NCBI GenBank assembly: GCA_015233755.1
Contig: JADFXA010000081.1
Span: forward strand, 1-8,522
Source of the DNA: Desulfamplus sp.
Lineage (GTDB): Bacteria; Desulfobacterota; Desulfobacteria; Desulfobacterales; Desulfobacteraceae
DNA length: 8,522 bases
Direction: 5' to 3'
How positions within the stretch are numbered: the first letter of the stretch is position 1; every line of letters starts with the position of its first letter. The translations under genes and the position numbers were made by a program. Below the pieces are notes generated by a model that did not search any database, was not told where the DNA came from, and saw nothing but the letters and a program-made list of their open reading frames with translations. This document shows, piece by piece, positions 6,221-8,522 of this stretch.

Positions 6221-7801
6221 TTAATTTCTGACACACCTAACATAGTTGTAAATGCGAATGGCATCCCCTTGTGGACCATGACCTGTTGGATAATCTGAAG
6301 AATCACCAGTTTTTGGATCGCTTCTTTGACACCCTGCTCCATGGACATCAAGCCAAGAGCCATTCATATATCCAAGCCCTCTACCAAAAGCAATGTATGC
6401 GGCATTTCCACCTGAAGTTGTTGACCAATTTGCGTGTGTTGTGCTTGTCCAATAAAATGGATAGTCAAATTCTCCCTCTTCATTGATGATAGATGATACT
6501 TTGAAAATTGGATCAATTGCTGCACTCGAGGTAGTGTCTGGAGAACGGGTGTAATCTACAATACTTTGCAGCTCTTTAGCATTGGGCAGACGCCAATCGC
6601 TAAAACCTAAATATTTTTCATTATTTTTCTGTTGAACCCATGCTAAAGCCTTTTCCCAATTCATACCAGCTCCACTGTCATCTTGAGACCACATAAGGTT
6701 AGTTGCAGAATCAGTTATTGTGCCGTTTTTGTTGTCAGTAAAACTGTTCTTTCCATAATTTGTATTTCCTCTGACGTATAAAACATAGAATGTTTTTCCT
6801 ATCCCCTTTCCAGGCATGGGCTCAGTTCCATATCCTTTAATTCGCCCATCTGCAAAGTTCACTCCAAACATGGTTTCATTACCATTCATTGTTGTGCTTA
6901 CATATTTTGTTGAAGAGGCAAACTGTGCATCAATAATACGCTCGCCAGCAGTTGTATCGCCATATCCAAAAACAAAGTATTTTGTGTCAATAAATGGAAT
7001 TAATCCAGATGTGCTTGTTCCATTATAACCACTTGGGTCAATTCCGTTAAAACTTATAAGAGAGTAGAGCTCTTTTATAGTTGGAAGTCTCCAATCTGTA
7101 TAGCCAGCAAGATCAAAAGAGTCTGCATTAGCAATAGCTTCATTATATGTCATTTTATCATCAGCTTTGATTAATCCGTCATTATTAAAATCAGGGCTTT
7201 GCTGCCACATTAAACCAGTAACATTATCTGTAATTGTCCCATCTCCATTATCTGTATAACTTGGCGTGTTTCCTTTATTTTGAGAATCTTGTCCATAGAA
7301 AGATTTGTTTTTCATTGGGCATGATATTTCAATATTGTTGCTGTAGCATTTGCTCTGATCGGTATCAACGATAGGAAAATCGGCAGACGTTAAGGCGGTC
7401 TTATTCAACTTCCAGTAGTATCCATCTGTTAATTCTGCAACCCAATCAAGGTTAACTTGCAATGACTTATCTCCATAACTCAGATTAGAAATAGTTATAC
7501 CTATCTTATCATCGAGAATAGCTGGTTTTTGGCATTTATCGCCAGTATTATAATTTTCAAGCTTCCAATATATATTCTGTGGATCATCTAAATTCTTATA
7601 TAAAGTCATTCTGACGTAAAAGTAGTTATTTCCAATTTTAAGAGATGGGATTGTGAGATTGAGTTTTGAGTCAAGGAAAGGATTACATGATGTAGAATTA
7701 GTAATGTTTTGAGCCAGAGTTTCGAAAAAATAACCATCAGATAAAGCAATCAAGCTAATAGTAACTATAATTAACATAGACTTCATAATAATCTTTTTCA
7801 T
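6221..7801 (-). CDS. Secreted protein with two DUF1566 (Lcl C-terminal) modules
   Basis: A predicted exported protein of 526 residues, function unknown. The start is set at 7801, not at the longer ATG at 7852, because GGAGGA lies 7 bases upstream and the protein then begins with a signal-peptide-like segment (MKKIIMKSMLIIVTISLIAL). No lipobox is seen. Residues about 22-165 form a beta-rich region without a family I recognise. Two tandem DUF1566 modules follow, about 181-343 and 352-526, each opening with a TDN-x2-GTITD-x-(A/V)T-x-LMW motif and containing DWRLP (236-240 and 402-406). The first holds a loop-like insert, DFNNDGLIKADD (204-215), with the D-x-N-x-D-G-x-I-x3-D pattern of dockerin/EF-hand calcium loops. 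Six cysteines remain after the signal, consistent with disulfides outside the cytoplasm. DUF1566 modules are typical of cell-surface and extracellular proteins and resemble C-type-lectin-like folds, so a surface binding role is possible. No terminator is seen directly after the stop. Confidence 0.85.
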   Translation of the reverse strand: MKKIIMKSMLIIVTISLIALSDGYFFETLAQNITNSTSCNPFLDSKLNLTIPSLKIGNNYFYVRMTLYKNLDDPQNIYWKLENYNTGDKCQKPAILDDKIGITISNLSYGDKSLQVNLDWVAELTDGYYWKLNKTALTSADFPIVDTDQSKCYSNNIEISCPMKNKSFYGQDSQNKGNTPSYTDNGDGTITDNVTGLMWQQSPDFNNDGLIKADDKMTYNEAIANADSFDLAGYTDWRLPTIKELYSLISFNGIDPSGYNGTSTSGLIPFIDTKYFVFGYGDTTAGERIIDAQFASSTKYVSTTMNGNETMFGVNFADGRIKGYGTEPMPGKGIGKTFYVLYVRGNTNYGKNSFTDNKNGTITDSATNLMWSQDDSGAGMNWEKALAWVQQKNNEKYLGFSDWRLPNAKELQSIVDYTRSPDTTSSAAIDPIFKVSSIINEEGEFDYPFYWTSTTHANWSTTSGGNAAYIAFGRGLGYMNGSWLDVHGAGCQRSDPKTGDSSDYPTGHGPQGDAIRIYNYVRCVRN

Positions 7802-7814
7802 AATAACTTCCTCC
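7802..7814 (-). promoter_or_regulatory. Strong ribosome binding site that fixes the secreted-protein start
   Basis: On the minus strand GGAGGA followed by AGTTATT precedes ATG at 7801-7799, a near-perfect Shine-Dalgarno at 7-base spacing. The longer in-frame ATG at 7852 has no comparable site and would place 17 extra residues before the signal peptide, so it is rejected as the start. Confidence 0.85.
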
Positions 7815-7884
7815 ATTACCAAAATGTTGTGTATAAAAACGTTTTTCTCCATTTTTAAGGCTGATCACGACTGCTATTATAAAT

Positions 7885-7900
7885 TGCATTGGATATGCCA
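7885..7900 (-). promoter_or_regulatory. Candidate sigma-54 (-24/-12) promoter for the secreted-protein gene
   Basis: The minus strand reads TGGCATATCCAATGCA. Against the sigma-54 consensus TGGCACG-N4-TTGCA it matches TGGCA and TGCA with exact GG-to-GC spacing and differs at three positions. It would start transcription near 7874, about 70 bases before the start codon. A TATAAT hexamer (complement of 7876-7881) lies immediately downstream, but its -35 region is poor. Either sigma factor could be used; neither is certain. Confidence 0.35.
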
Positions 7901-8012
7901 TGACTTCGAAAAGCATAACGCAATGATTTATAGGGAGCCCTATCTTATTAAAATTATTATGGTAATGATGTTATTTATTATTTGGGCGGAAACGAAAGAA
8001 GCAAGTAAGTGG

Positions 8013-8048
8013 TCGACAAAGTTAGCCTGTTATCGACATAATTGTCGA
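8013..8048. repeat. TCGACA cluster with an inverted pair
   Basis: TCGACA occurs at 8013-8018 and 8033-8038, 20 bases apart (about two helical turns), and its complement TGTCGA at 8043-8048 forms an inverted repeat with the second copy over a 4-base TAAT centre. The spacing and symmetry are like a regulator binding region. No gene start is close by, so its target is unclear. Confidence 0.3.
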
Positions 8049-8288
8049 ACCCAAATTCGTAAGAAAATTTGGTATTCATGCAATCAGGATATGTGTCATA
8101 GAGCTAAAGGCTAATTATAATGATATACAAATAACGAGATTGTTCTAATGTAGTTTTTAAATTCATTTGAAAACGATACTTTATCGGAATGGTATTATAC
8201 TGTTCCATATTTTGCTCAGATGAAGAATCAAATATAATTTCTAACACTGTACGGGCTTATTTACAGTAAGAATTTTGTTATTTTGTTA

Positions 8289-8317
8289 TTGACACAATAT
8301 AGATTTTACCATATAAC
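8289..8317 (+). promoter_or_regulatory. Near-consensus promoter of the tRNA-Glu gene
   Basis: A perfect TTGACA (8289-8294), 17-base spacer and TATAAC (8312-8317, one mismatch) predict a start at about 8324, only a few bases before the mature tRNA 5' end. This is the strongest promoter in the window, as expected for a stable RNA. Confidence 0.85.
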
Positions 8318-8327
8318 CAGATAAATA

Positions 8328-8402
8328 GGTCCCATCGTCTAGCGGTCAGGACGCTGGCCTCTCACGCCGGAAGCTCGGGTTCGATTCCCGATGGGATCAC
8401 CA
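8328..8402 (+). tRNA. tRNA-Glu, anticodon CUC, CCA encoded
   Basis: The 75-base gene folds as a full cloverleaf. The acceptor stem GGTCCCA pairs with TGGGATC (one G-U), followed by discriminator A and encoded CCA (8400-8402). The anticodon stem CTGGC/GCCGG encloses the loop CTCTCAC with anticodon CTC at 8361-8363, reading GAG. The T stem TCGGG/CCCGA encloses TTCGATT. The D-arm start TCGTCTAG and the overall sequence closely resemble bacterial tRNA-Glu. The CUC isoacceptor supplements UUC-tRNA in some bacteria and is absent from others, so its presence is mildly informative about the lineage. The 3' half of such genes is a common integration site, but no duplicated 3' end is seen in this window. 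Confidence 0.96.
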
Positions 8403-8423
8403 ATATAAAAATGAGTAATATAG

Positions 8424-8458
8424 AGGGTTTACAGTCAAATGTAAGCCCTTTTTATTTT
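8424..8458 (+). terminator. Intrinsic terminator after tRNA-Glu
   Basis: A 10-bp stem AGGGTTTACA (8424-8433) with TGTAAGCCCT (8440-8449), one G-U pair and a 6-base loop, is followed by the T-rich run TTTTTATTTT. It lies 21 bases after the CCA end and closes a single-gene tRNA transcript. Confidence 0.88.
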
Positions 8459-8522
8459 CCTCAAAATCCCCCAGGAAGTATATAAGAAGTAGTTACTTCC
8501 CCGAGCATTTTTCTACTACATC

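Larger units (their letters stand above)
7815..8288. other. Long non-coding stretch between the secreted-protein and tRNA genes
   Basis: No convincing gene is seen. The plus-strand reading frame 7824-8114 overlaps the 5' end region of the minus-strand gene, has no ribosome binding site and resembles no family I know. Visible small features: ATAGGG/CCCTAT arms 2 bases apart (7930-7943), a TCGACA cluster (8013-8048), TGGTATTAT resembling an extended -10 element (8190-8198) with no gene just downstream, and a tandem 8-bp duplication TTTTGTTA (8273-8288). The upstream region of the secreted-protein gene occupies its left end. Confidence 0.6.

Noticed and set aside
7802..7852. Upstream ATG at 7852 as start of the secreted protein
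   Set aside because: It would add 17 residues before the signal peptide and lacks a Shine-Dalgarno sequence, while the ATG at 7801 has GGAGGA at ideal spacing.
7824..8114. Plus-strand 96-codon reading frame near the secreted-protein promoter
   Set aside because: It overlaps the upstream region of the minus-strand gene, has no ribosome binding site at its first or internal ATGs, shows odd composition and resembles no family I know.
8026..8148. Open stretch of 40 codons (begins PVIDIIVEPKF) in another plus frame, possibly a gene remnant
   Set aside because: It has no start codon in frame after the preceding stop, it is short, and I cannot assign it to any family. It may be a decayed gene fragment, but the sequence alone does not support a pseudogene call.
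8378..8402. tRNA-Glu 3' end as an attachment site for an integrated element
   Set aside because: No second copy of the tRNA 3' sequence and no integrase gene are present in the window; the edge is only 120 bases away, so it cannot be tested here.
8474..8500. Inverted repeat GGAAGTA / TACTTCC with 13-base loop after the tRNA terminator
   Set aside because: The arms are only 7 bp, the loop is long and there is no U-tract directly after, so it is not a convincing terminator or recombination site.
8461..8522. Possible C-terminal end of a minus-strand gene (ending SYILPGGF then TGA at 8463-8461)
   Set aside because: Only about 19 codons are visible before the window edge, with no recognisable domain; a stop-free run of this length is expected by chance.
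1..8522. CRISPR arrays, insertion sequences, toxin-antitoxin or phage-defence genes
   Set aside because: I looked for regularly spaced repeats, terminal inverted repeats with transposase-like frames, and small paired genes, and found none.

Overview
The window is AT-rich bacterial DNA carrying five protein genes (one cut by the left edge), one tRNA, three clear hairpin terminators and several candidate control sites. Gene content (pyruvate phosphate dikinase, a KamA-type radical SAM aminomutase, a stand-alone FMN glutamate-synthase-like protein and a secreted tandem DUF1566 protein) suggests an anaerobic or microaerobic Gram-negative-type bacterium. A low-GC Desulfobacterota-like lineage is my best guess, but the sequence does not prove it. 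The gene-encoded CCA of the tRNA and the sigma-70-like promoters fit a bacterium.

Left part, plus strand. Positions 1-1997 hold the C-terminal three quarters of pyruvate phosphate dikinase, followed by a 130-base 3' untranslated stretch and a strong hairpin. A control region at about 2170-2278 follows, with two perfect inverted repeats overlapping plausible -35/-10 elements. It precedes a two-gene unit: an RpiR/MurR-type regulator (2279-3181) and, 20 bases later, a lysine 2,3-aminomutase-like radical SAM enzyme (3202-4365). The enzyme keeps the residues that bind PLP and the lysine side chain, but lacks the C-terminal cysteine cluster that ligates zinc in the clostridial enzyme. No lysine-fermentation genes and no beta-lysine acetyltransferase are visible beside it.

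Middle and right parts, minus strand. A 14-bp hairpin at 4369-4405 sits between the convergent stop codons of the aminomutase and a 552-residue glutamate-synthase-like FMN protein (6072-4414). Upstream of that, also on the minus strand, lies a secreted protein (7801-6221) with two DUF1566/Lcl C-terminal modules and a calcium-loop-like insert. Its start should be moved 17 codons downstream from the longest reading frame, because a perfect ribosome binding site lies there.

Right end. About 525 bases without a convincing gene separate the secreted-protein gene from a tRNA-Glu (CUC) gene. The tRNA has a near-consensus promoter just upstream and a hairpin terminator just downstream.

How the genes fit together: ppdK (PEP/pyruvate interconversion) and the glutamate-synthase-like protein are housekeeping carbon and nitrogen functions. 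The unit that stands out is the regulator-aminomutase pair with its own operators. It may be a locally controlled beta-amino-acid (beta-lysine-like) production module, but its substrate, signal and downstream partner are unknown from this window.
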